From Sternotherus odoratus (taxonomy: Eukaryota > Chordata > Testudines > Kinosternidae), in the NCBI GenBank assembly GCA_032164245.1, contig JAVMKO010000021.1:14452285-14516284 (forward strand): a stretch of 64,000 nucleotides of DNA, written 5' to 3'. The notes beneath the pieces were generated by a model. It was not told the origin of the DNA. It made no database searches and saw nothing but the letters and a program-made list of their open reading frames with translations. This document shows positions 1 to 11,690 of this stretch, piece by piece. The translations under genes and the position numbers were made by a program. Positions within the stretch are counted from its first letter, which is position 1; every line of letters begins with the position of its first letter.

Positions 1-457
1 GGCCAACACCTCCATGTTTCTGATGGATAGAACAGCAAACACTTAGCTGTCGTCTGCCTAAGTGTTAAGTAGCACGGCTCTCAGTGCATCTGGTGAGGAG
101 AGGTATATACTTCCTTTTGTACAAAGCACAGAGAATGTTATAGCAGAGGTGTTAATAGCTGGTACCACATAGAACAATTCAGCACATTTAATACTGCCAA
201 ACTGATTAAGAGTTGCTTTGCCAGGAATAGAGGTGAATGAAACACGAGATGATATGGTTACCACTGAATAAGACATTCTCGTTTGCCCTGAACACAGGCT
301 AAAAGCACAGGAGACTGAGACATTCTCCAGGCTGGAAGCCAGACTTATTTCAGCCACAGAGTTTTCAATGACAATTCTAACGAACTCATCCTGAGACCCT
401 ACAAAGTTAGGAGAACAGGTCTTACATGGAATCCATTGTAGGAAGTCCGTCCACCAA

Positions 458-743
458 GGACAGTCTACGCTACCGCTTAAGTCGATCTAACTTACGTCAC
501 ACAATTAAGTGTGAAAGAGTCTATCCCCCTCCTGAGCAACGCAAGTTACACTCCCTACGCACTGTCCATATCAGTGCTATATCGGCAGGAGATGCTCTTC
601 TACTCACACAGCGTCCGTCTCTCACGGAGGTGGAGTAATTACGCCAACAGGCGAGTGCTCTCCCACCGGCATAGAGCATCATCACAAGAGAGCCTACCGC
701 AGCAGAGCTGCACTGAAGTAGCACTTCTAGTGTAGACCTGCCC
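458..743. mobile_element. Harbinger-like MITE (non-autonomous DNA transposon)
   Basis: The ends form terminal inverted repeats: the left end reads GGACAGTCTACGCTA and the reverse complement of the right end reads GGGCAGGTCTACACTA. A 3-bp direct repeat CAA flanks the element at 455-457 and 744-746. The interior (CTTAAGTCGATCTAACTTACG type) matches a MITE I remember as common in turtle and crocodilian genomes. No transposase is present. Harbinger-type elements usually duplicate TWA, so a CAA duplication is slightly atypical. Short open frames here are not genes. Confidence 0.72.
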
Positions 744-3689
<2,946 letters not shown>

Positions 3690-3900
3690 GAAATAGTCCT
3701 TAATTCCTCTGATGATGAATTATGCTGTTTAAAGACAAATATTGCACTTTTTGCAAACCACGAAGGGAAGCAAGGATGGACGGACAGAGTCCCCACTGAG
3801 TGCTTCCCTGGCTCTGTGCCATTCCCTGACTGACAGCTGATAATTATCTTTGATTTAATGTTGCTTAATGTTCTTTTTCATTCCCCATCCCTCTCTTTCC
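3690..3900. promoter_or_regulatory. Candidate conserved non-coding element
   Basis: Around 3830-3870 the sequence packs a CTGACAG (MEIS/TGIF-type) site, a TGATAATTATC palindromic homeodomain/GATA-like core and a CTTTGAT (TCF/LEF-type) site within about 35 bp. The block has no repeat signature. Function is inference from motif density only; an alignment would be needed to show conservation. Confidence 0.3.
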
Positions 3901-5435
3901 CCCCCACCCCCTCTCACTCACCTATAGCAGGATAAGGAGTGATTTGCAAGAAAAGGCAGGGAATATGGGGCTTCAGTGAGTTGCAAAGATGATGTGCATT
4001 TTATTTATCTCTTGAAAACTTTGAACATAGAAGGAGGAACACACTGGCTAAGAAAAGCAGAATTAAAGCTTCAAACATAAACAGAGAGGAGGAAAGTAGA
4101 ACGATAAACTGGCGAAGTAAATGAACCGTCCTGGAAGTGGATGCATTCTGGGCTAATCAATTCATCTAATTTCTATCCCCAAATGGTTGAATCATGCATC
4201 ACTATGATGCACTCTGGAATTTGGATGCACATGAGCTGGGCTTATCTTTCCAAAGAATGAGGTGCATACCTGCATAGAACACATTGGTTTCTTCAGTGAT
4301 GGAAAGCAGAAGAACTCTGCAGCAGCAAAGCAAAGAGTTCTCTTAAGCCTGTAGTGGGTATGAGGAGCAGCCAGTCATACCCAGTACCACAGGAATTAGC
4401 CAGCAACTTTTCAAAATGGAGTTTTTAGAAGCAGGTACTTAAATGTACACAGAAGGAAGAGACCAGGGGGCTAGCACCAGTCGTTGGTGGAGACACTATG
4501 GCTGCTTCTATGTCATGATCTTAATATTTTCTTTCTTGATCCAGCACAGACATATTGCCTTTCAATGAGCAGACACAACTGAGTGGGAATATTGGACTAA
4601 AAGGTGGGGATGAGAATGCCTGGGAGAGGAGGACATTACGCCGAAAGGATTCCAAAGCCCTAAAGAGGAGGAAAGGAAAAGAGGAGAGGGAGGAAGTAAA
4701 GGAGTGAAACGTAGCTGGCGAATGCCTTTTGGAAGTAGAGCTGTGCAGACTAGGACGGACCATTAGCCATAGGATCACTGAACAATCATCCAAGCACTTT
4801 GGATTTCAAAGCGCTTTACACGCAGAGAGTGAAAGGTCACACAGGGAGTCTATGGAACCCAGATCTCTGGATGCTCCAGCCTCTGCCGTACTCTACCCTG
4901 CCAGTCTATTGCTAATCACTCCTGAGGAGGAGCGTGATTGTTTTCAACAGAGCTTGCAAGCAAAGCAGCTCTATTGTCTGGAGCAGGCCACTGGGGCATC
5001 TGCCTGAGGTATCCCTCCTCCCTTTCTCCTCCTGCTCTTTTCCTCTCTCACACCTTTTCTGCAGTGGTTCCCCACAGCAGCACTAAAGTGAATGTTATAG
5101 GGCCTGTGCCTCTGGCAGTCAGGAGCTCAGCTTCACTCTCACTTTCCTCTGTTTGTGGGGGAGCTTGAGACTCTTCTGCCCCTTCTCAGCAAGAAGCAAA
5201 GACTGAGAAAATCAAAGTGATTTCCTGTTATGTTACTAAATCAGACCCTCCCCCTGCTCCTGAAGCGCTCCCACATGCCCCCGCAGTGTCTAGAGCTTCC
5301 CTTTCCTCCCCCACCTCTCGGAATGGTTACACTTCATTTTCTAATGATGAATTTCAAGAAAAAGGAAGAGCCCCTCCATTTTCCTTCTGATTCCCAAGAC
5401 AAGCCACAAGCAGAAACACAAGGTCAATTTGATTG
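3901..5435. other. Mostly unique non-coding DNA
   Basis: Apart from the possible SINE fragment at 4790-4905, nothing is recognised. 4590-4710 is purine-rich (GA-biased). Confidence 0.5.
4790..4905 (-). repeat. Degenerate MIR/CORE-SINE-like fragment
   Basis: The stretch AAAGCGCTTTACAC, followed by GGTCACACAGGGAGTC and GGAACCCAGATCTC, follows the order of a reversed MIR-like SINE (3' region, core, then tRNA-related part). It is heavily diverged and short. Confidence 0.5.
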
Positions 5436-5443
5436 CTCTAGAC

Positions 5444-5809
5444 CAGTGGTTCTCAACCGGAGGACCAGGGCTGCTGCGGGGGTCACGGGCAGGTTGCAGG
5501 GGGTCCGTCATAATAAACCAGAGAGCAGGGCTTGCGTTCAACTTGTTGGGACTCAGGTCAGAAAGCTGAAGCCTGAGTCCTGCTGCCCAGGGCTCAAACC
5601 AAAGCCTGAGCATCTTAGCTTCACAGGGCTGTCTGTTATGTGGGGCCCCGGCTAATCCCCTGCTTGCTACCCGCACAGGGCTGGCTCGGGCGTTTAAGCT
5701 ACTGGACATGCAGAAAAACAGTTGTCGCTGCAAAGGTGAGCCATGGAATTTTTATGGCGGGGGGGGGGTGGGGGACACACTCAGAAAGAAAAAGGTTGAG
5801 AACCCTCTA
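5444..5809. mobile_element. hAT-type MITE
   Basis: The left end CAGTGGTTCTCAACC is mirrored by GGTTGAGAACCCTCTA at the right end. An imperfect 8-bp target duplication flanks it: CTCTAGAC (5436-5443) against CCCTAAAC (5810-5817), 6 of 8 matching. CAGTGGTTCTCAA ends and 8-bp duplications are typical of hAT elements. No transposase is present. A run of 10 G (5759-5768) sits near the right end. Open frames of 130-141 codons across it are incidental. Confidence 0.8.
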
Positions 5810-5817
5810 CCCTAAAC

Positions 5818-6247
5818 TAGCCCCTGGCATTGCTTTCCAATAGCTGGAGTTCCACAGTCCTTGTCTTACCGAGAGGTTAACATCTATTTGTCACACTAAT
5901 ATTAGGTCCCTCCTTTGTTTCCCCCTCTACTTCAGAAAATGGGTCTGATGCCAGAGCCCCCTCTGAGCTGATTATTTTTAAAGAAGCTAATTTGGGTCTA
6001 TTAAATAATTGGTTCTGAAGCTGCTTCTGTGCAGAGAAAACTTATTTAAATTTCACTGTTTTTTTTTCTGATATGAAGACAGATGGAAGCATTAAAGTCT
6101 ATAAGGAAATCCACTGATCCCCAGAATGTGCTTATTATTTGGGGTGATTCTCTGTCCTGGCGGAGTCAGTGTTTGTGCCAACAGAACGACCACATGGCAC
6201 AGCACACACTGAACTCCTGAGAGTTTTCTGTTTTTATGTTATGGGGT
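5818..6247. other. Unique-looking AT-rich DNA
   Basis: Spacer between two DNA transposons. Nothing recognised. Confidence 0.5.
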
Positions 6248-6613
6248 AAAATGTGTAGGGCTACCAAGCGATTAAAAATTAATGATAAATCACACTGTTA
6301 AACGATAATAGAATACTATTTATTTAAATATTTTTGGATGTTTTCTACATTTGCAAATACATTGATTTCAATTACAACACAGAATACAAAGTCTACGGAG
6401 CTCACTTTATATTTATTTTTATTACAAATATTTGCACTGTAAAAATGATAAAAGAACTAGCATTTTTCAGTTCCCCCATTACAAGTACTGTAGTGCATCT
6501 TCTTTATCATGAAAGTTGAGCTTACAAATATACAAAAATAAAAATGCACAAAAATAACTGCATTCAAAAACAAAATAAATGTAAAACTGTAGAGCCTACA
6601 AGTCCACTCAGTT

Positions 6614-7090
6614 CTACTTCTTGTTCAGCCAACAGTTCAGACAAACAAGTGTGTTCACATTTGCGGGAGATAATGCTGCCTGCTTCTTGTTTACAATATC
6701 ACCTGATAGTCAGCACAGGCATTCACATAGCACTGTTGTAGCCGGCGTCGCAAGATATTTACATGTCAGATGTGCTAAAGATTCATATGTCCCTTCATGC
6801 TTCAACCACCATTTCAGAGGACACGTGTCCATGCTGCTGATGCATTCTGCTTGATAATGACCCAAAGCAGTGTGGCCTGACACATGTTCATTTTCATCAT
6901 CTGAGTCAGATGCCACGAGCAGATGGTTGATTTTCCTTTTTGGTGGTTCAGGTTCTGTAGTTTCCACATCAGAGAGTTATTCTTTTTAGACTTCTGAACG
7001 CATGCTCCACACCTCGTCCCTCTCAGATTTTGGAAGGCACTTCAGATTCTTAAAACTTGGATCGAGTGCTCTAGCTAGCTTTAGAAATTT
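6614..7090 (-). pseudogene. hAT transposase C-terminal (hATC dimerisation) remnant
   Basis: Reading leftward, the translation includes LDPSFKNLKCLPKSERDEVW, then an acidic SDSDDENEH stretch, then WWLKHEGTYESLAHL..KYLATPATT, the signature of the hATC dimerisation region in which a W-W motif precedes a conserved A/P-rich helix. Past a premature stop at about 6708-6710 the frame continues with LSGDIVNKK and an NVN..VCL motif to the family stop near 6614. Further stops lie upstream near 6970-6990. The N-terminal BED finger and the DDE catalytic part are absent. It is a dead transposase piece inside a palindromic element and not a host ZBED gene: it has no start, no introns and several stops. Confidence 0.85.
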
Positions 7091-7284
7091 CACATTAGTA
7101 ACTTATTTGCATTTTGTCAACTCTGCAGTGAAAGTGTTCTTAAAATGAACAACATGCTAGGTCATCATCTGAGACTGCTATAACATGAAATATATGGCAG
7201 AACACGGGTAAAACAGAGCAGGAGATATACAATTCTCCCCCAAGGAGTTTGGTCACAAGTTTAATTAACACATTTTTTTTTAAC

Positions 7285-7505
7285 GAGCATCATCAATAAG
7301 GAAGCATGTCCTCTGGAATGGTGGCCAAAGAATGAAGGGGCATACAAATGTTTAACATAACTGGCACATATGCCAGGTACAAAAGTGCCCTGCGAATGCC
7401 TGTTCTCACTTTCAGGTGGCACTGTAAATAAGAAGCAGGTGGCATTATTTCCCATAAATGTAAACAATCTTGTTTGTCTGAGTGATTGGCTGAACAAGGA
7501 GTAGG
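7285..7505 (+). pseudogene. Second, inverted hAT transposase C-terminal remnant
   Basis: The plus strand encodes CPLEWWPKNEGAYKC..., then KVPCECLFSLSGG and VNNLVCLSDWLNK before the family stop near 7505. This is a diverged copy of the remnant at 6614-7090 in opposite orientation, and it retains CECLFSLSG where the left copy has a stop. A stop interrupts it near 7356. It lacks everything upstream of the WW motif. A minus-strand open frame over the same bases is a shadow. Confidence 0.8.
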
Positions 7506-7902
7506 ACTGAGTGGACTTGTAGGCTCTCAAGTTTTACATTGTTGTTTTTGAGCAGTCATGTAACAAAAAAAAATCAACATTTTTAAGTTGCACTTTCATG
7601 ATAAAGAGAATGCACTACAGTACTTGTATGAGGTGAACTGAAAAACACCATCTCTACAATGCAAATGTTGGTAATAAAAATAATAATATAAAGTGAGCAC
7701 TGTACACACTGTGTTCAATGTTGTAATTGAAATCAATGTATTTGAAAATGTAGAAAAAAATCCAAAAATATTTAATACATTTCAATTGGTAACCTACTGC
7801 TTAACCATGCGATTAAAGCTGTGATAAATGGTTTAAATCACGATTAATTTTTTTAGTTATTCGTATGAGTTCACTGTGATTAATTGACAGCCATAAAATT
7901 TG

Positions 7903-8065
7903 CAAAAGCAAATAAGTGACTTGGGAGCCTAAGCCCCATTTTCAAAAGTGACTCGGGAGTCTAAGGGCAGGATTTTCAAAAGAGCCTGAGTAGATCAGGT
8001 GCTTCAGTACCAATGAAAGTAAGTGGCACTTGCAGTCCTAAGTCATAGAGGTGCTTTGGGAAATG
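7903..8065. repeat. Old interspersed repeat (GGAGCCTAAG / TTTTCAAAAGTG type)
   Basis: The block alternates GGGAGCCTAAGCCCCATTTT and TTTTCAAAAG motifs with a direct partial duplication (7921-7970). I associate this pattern with an old, dispersed sauropsid repeat. Related patterns occur at 29995-30115 and 45300-45640 in this window. The family name is unknown to me. Confidence 0.5.
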
Positions 8066-9430
8066 TTACCCAAGGGACTGACCAGTCAGATGACAACCTC
8101 ACGGGTGACAAGAGCTGAGGGGGAAAGTGCTTATTATTGATCATTATTAGGATAGGTATCACAACAGTTCTGGAGCGGTGAGTGCGAGAGCAGCAAACAT
8201 CACTGAAATAGAGTTTTAAATTGGGAATTGTCGGATGCCCCGAAGAAATATCATGCAAATAACCACAGCTGTGTTTGCACTGTGAAAACGGGACAGATTG
8301 TGCTAATGTTCCAAGTAGTTGAATAGTGCTCAGGTATTATGGTGACGTACGCCAGTACAAATCCTGCAGCAGATAGTTACACAGGTCACTGTCCGAACAA
8401 GACACATCCTGTAACCCAACTTATTCCTCTACATAGTGTGAAATTTCCCTCTTCCTTTCTTGATTCCTCGCCCCCTCCACTAAAGTACAGCTAATGTCAC
8501 TGGGAGAAATGAAAGTTCCCGGTAGGGGTCCCTGGGGTGGTGATGTGTGTGGCTGCAATGCAGGCGCTGTGATTCTGCTATTACAGCCTCAGAGTTCTTG
8601 GTGAGGTGGGTTCAGCTGACATAACTGCACCTGCCCACCCCCACCCCCACTGACCCAAAACCTCAACTGTATCTCAGAAAACACACACGTCTGATGCCCG
8701 GAGCAGAAACGCTTCGTAGACAGGACCTTTGGGATGAGAAAGGAGAGCATCGTCCAGGAACGCCATGGCCATGGATCCCTGGGTAAACCACTTCCCACAG
8801 CAGCCCCCCAAGGAAGGAACCCAGTTTCCGCCAACAGCACCACCTCCAGCAGGCATCCTTTACCTCCCTTCAGGGCTCAATGTCTCCCCATAGAGTAACA
8901 CCAAGCACGGCTCTTGGTGCATCCAGTAACACAGTCACTGGGCCCCATGGAGCGAGCCACCACCAGCACATCCAATGCCTTTCTCCCACTTACATCGCGG
9001 ATCTGCAAACCTTATGTTCTTATGTTCTTATGTTCTTGTGTCTTGTCAGTACAGCGTGTTTCGTATTTTCCACTCATTTGTGCTTTCAGAAACTTGAGCA
9101 TTTGCTTCCCCTTCCAGAGTTTCCCTGCACACCCCCTTATGCCAGACAGCGTAGCACTTCTCTGCCAGGCCCATGTGCAGGGAGCAACGTGGCACTATGG
9201 GGCTCAAAGGCCCATATCCCTTTGGCCTACAATTAGAGAGAAAAGGACCCAACAAGTTGGATTGTTTGGCTATGCAACAATAAAAGGGAAAGGCACTTTG
9301 CCCTTTCCCTGTGTCAGGCTTTGTACTCACTGATGGCATCTTTTATAAACACGTCATGTACTCCACCTAAAGGTGCTGTGTGCTCAGAAAGTGCCAACTG
9401 TATTAGCATTCTCCAGCCATAACTTCTGGA
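8066..9430. other. Unique-looking non-coding DNA
   Basis: No exon or repeat recognised apart from a short tandem repeat at 9011-9041. 8630-8650 is C-rich. Confidence 0.5.
9011..9041. repeat. Short tandem repeat, CTTATGTT x3
   Basis: Three perfect copies of the 8-bp unit CTTATGTT and a degenerate fourth. Confidence 0.95.
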
Positions 9431-9700
9431 GTCGGCATTTGACTATTTTTGCATTTCTTCCAGGCTGTAGTTAGACAACTCCTAACTCTTTGGGGAACGC
9501 AAGGACTATAAAATGCCAGAGCTTCACGCCGCTGAAATAACATTAGCAAAATATCAAGTCCTTTATGATGTCATGAGGGATTCCTTAATGTGACTATAGC
9601 CTCCTAATGACATCATAAAAAACAACTGCAGCATCAGAAACCACCAGAGGTCATCAATCAGCCCCTTCTCTCTCCTACTCACCAGGGGCACCAGCCAAAC
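9430..9700. promoter_or_regulatory. Candidate regulatory block with CRE/AP-1-like inverted repeat
   Basis: A perfect 13-bp inverted repeat, TTTATGATGTCAT (9562-9574) and ATGACATCATAAA (9607-9619), brackets 32 bp. Each arm holds a TGATGTCA / TGACATCA octamer, one base from the TGACGTCA CRE and close to ATF/AP-1 sites. The surrounding 270 bp show no repeat signature. Regulatory function is inferred. Confidence 0.35.
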
Positions 9701-9933
9701 TTGCTCCTATCTGCTTTTTATGACCAGAGCTGGCCGCTGAATAGCACACAGAGAAGAGCCTAATAACCATACAAATGTCACGGAGAATGTGTCAATCATC
9801 ACCTGAAATGTTCAGCACACCTGAGGGAAATTCGGGTGCCTGAGCCGAAACAATTTGCAAGTTTAATATGTAAAGGGAGTGGCAATATTCAGTGAGAGGT
9901 GACCTAGAGCTCCCCAGGGAACAGAGACCCTCA

Positions 9934-10222
9934 GGCTATGTCTACACTACTGCTAGATTGACGCTCTGATGATCAACGCCCCGGGGGTTGATTTAGCAGG
10001 TTTAGTGAAGACCCGCCAAAGACTCGCTCTCTGGTCGACCCCGGTACTCCACCCCAAAGAAGGAGAGTAAGGTAAATCAATGGGAGACAATCTCCCATTG
10101 ACCCAGCATGGTGTAGACACCGCGGTAAGTCAACCTAAGCTATGTCAACTCCAGCTACGTTATTTATGTAACTGGAACTATATAACTTAGGTCGACTTAC
10201 TCTAGCGGAGGCATAGTCTCAG
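9934..10222. mobile_element. Harbinger-like MITE, right end degraded
   Basis: It begins GGCTATGTCTACACTAC, the same class of end as the MITEs at 458 and 10267. Internally it has a CAATGGGAGA / TCTCCCATTG hairpin (10078-10100), and GGTCGAC occurs more than once. The right end GGCATAGTCT is only a rough match to the expected inverted terminus and I cannot fix the target duplication. Confidence 0.65.
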
Positions 10223-10266
10223 TTAGGAGTTCAGCCTATTTTTAAATATGGGAAGTAGGGGACTAA

Positions 10267-10503
10267 GGGCTTGTGTACACTTAAAATGCTGCAGCTGCAC
10301 CGCTGTAGCTCTTCAGTGAAGACACTACCTGCCCTGACTCCCCCCAAGACATGGCAGCTAGGTCAAGAGACGAATTCTTCCATCAACCTAGTGCTGTCGA
10401 CACTGGGAGTTAGGTTATCTTACCTAGGCAACTCCAGGGTGCGGATTTACCCTGAGCAAGCAACGTAGCTAAACCAATTTAGTTTTCTAGTGTAGACCAG
10501 TCC
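10267..10503. mobile_element. Harbinger-like MITE with TAA target duplication
   Basis: The ends are inverted repeats: GGGCTTGTGTACACT at the left, and the reverse complement of the right end reads GGACTGGTCTACACT. A TAA flanks both sides (10264-10266 and 10504-10506), the TWA target duplication expected of PIF/Harbinger elements. It lies only 44 bp from the preceding MITE. It has no coding capacity; a 65-codon frame inside it is incidental. Confidence 0.8.
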
Positions 10504-10506
10504 TAA

Positions 10507-11399
10507 GAACAAATTCTCTAGCTGCTTCCTTACTCCCTTGACTTCAGGGATAGCTTTTTCTGTGTTCTCCAGACACCCATTTGCACATACTCAACACAAC
10601 AAAGGCTAGGCTGAAAGCAAGGTTTTTGTACTTGAATGAAATGGGCGTGGTCCCATTGAGACCACAGTGACGGCCAAATCCTCCGCCAAGAATGGAAACT
10701 GCCTCCCGTACATTTCAAAATGCAACGCGCGCCAAAGTTAGATCCTCATTGTTTTCTCTTGGGAAAACATTGGAAGCTTTCCCGGGTGGTTAGAAGTCTT
10801 TAGGAATATCCCAGAGAAAAACCCAGACTAGGCACAGATGCTGAATTCTCTAGAGTTTTGATAATTGCTACACTGAGATTTTTAAAAGAAGGGTCTTGCA
10901 TCACAGGCTGAGCAAGAACTAAGGTTAGTAACGTGACTGGTACTGGAAGAAAGGCGGAGAGTTTGCCCACCTTTGTCACTTTGCCCCAAACACTCCCCCA
11001 GTTTGCAACCATGTTCTGAGCCACGACTCCTGCCCTGACAGTCCACAGCCCCGTCACTGCATGGCAACGCCACCTGCACAGCCCCCCCGTCTTGCTCTCT
11101 CCTGAAAAGAGACACTGCACTGCTCAGAAGCAGCTGGCTTTACTGCTCCATCATTTTCCTGTCTGTGCTCCCAGCAGGGCTGGGTACAAATCTCTGAGGA
11201 GCCTCTCATGCCCTTAAAATCTCATAATCCACCTAAAAAAATGACAACAGCCCATAGAGCTTTCCTGATATTAGCAGGGATTAGCCATTGCTATGACTGG
11301 GGCTCACAAAGTGTTGCAGGCTCTTCTACTCTCCGTGACCCAAGAAATATAAATGTACTCCAGCTTCGGCAATAGAGGAAAGCTTCTTCGCTTTCCTTC
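10507..11399. other. Unique-looking non-coding DNA
   Basis: Nothing recognised. Overlapping minus-strand frames of 77 and 106 codons (10800-11120) show no motif. Confidence 0.5.
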
Positions 11400-11690
11400 C
11401 CCGTGTCCAGGATTCAGTTGTTGCAATCACAGCATAACAACCCACAAATCCATTAATAATTAGTGTGGTTAAGTATTCTCAAGTCAGCTAGCTGCAATGA
11501 GAGCTCAACCGCAGCCCCGTGGGCAGCAATTTACGGTATCATTTCATTTCCAATCTTGTCGAGGGCTCCCAGCTACACGGATAATTTTTAACATCTCTTT
11601 GAAGCTCTTCTGGCTGAATTCATTTCAGGACATTTGTAAATATTTAGCAATGCTTTAATACTGAGAATATCTTCAGGTGAGAGAGAAAGC
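11400..11690. promoter_or_regulatory. Candidate conserved non-coding element
   Basis: The repeat-free block contains ATTAATAATTAG (homeodomain-type), ATAATTTTTAA, a TAAATATTTAGCAATGC forkhead/OCT-like tract, and an AGTCAGCTAGCTGCAATGA palindromic section. No coding frame explains it. Conservation is a guess from composition and motif density. Confidence 0.28.

Larger units (their letters stand above)
6256..7894. mobile_element. Palindromic hAT transposon, 1.6 kb
   Basis: The left end TAGGGCTACCAA matches the reverse complement of the right end (ATGGCTGTCAA). An 8-bp direct repeat flanks the element: AAAATGTG (6248-6255) and AAAATTTG (7895-7902), 7 of 8 matching. The outer ~650 bp on each side are diverged inverted copies of each other: the tract around 6340-6700 recurs reversed at about 7440-7760. 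Each arm ends in a hAT transposase C-terminal remnant reading outward. Only the last part of the transposase gene is present, so the element is non-autonomous. I recall the same palindromic layout as a common sauropsid repeat, so the palindrome is probably ancestral and not a local rearrangement. Confidence 0.85.

Noticed and set aside
5230..5733. Opposing frames of 141 and 130 codons
   Set aside because: Both overlap the hAT MITE and are open because of its GC-rich sequence.
6710..6967. Possible host ZBED-like gene
   Set aside because: The sequence is the hATC end of a transposase with stops on both sides and lies inside a TSD-flanked transposon.
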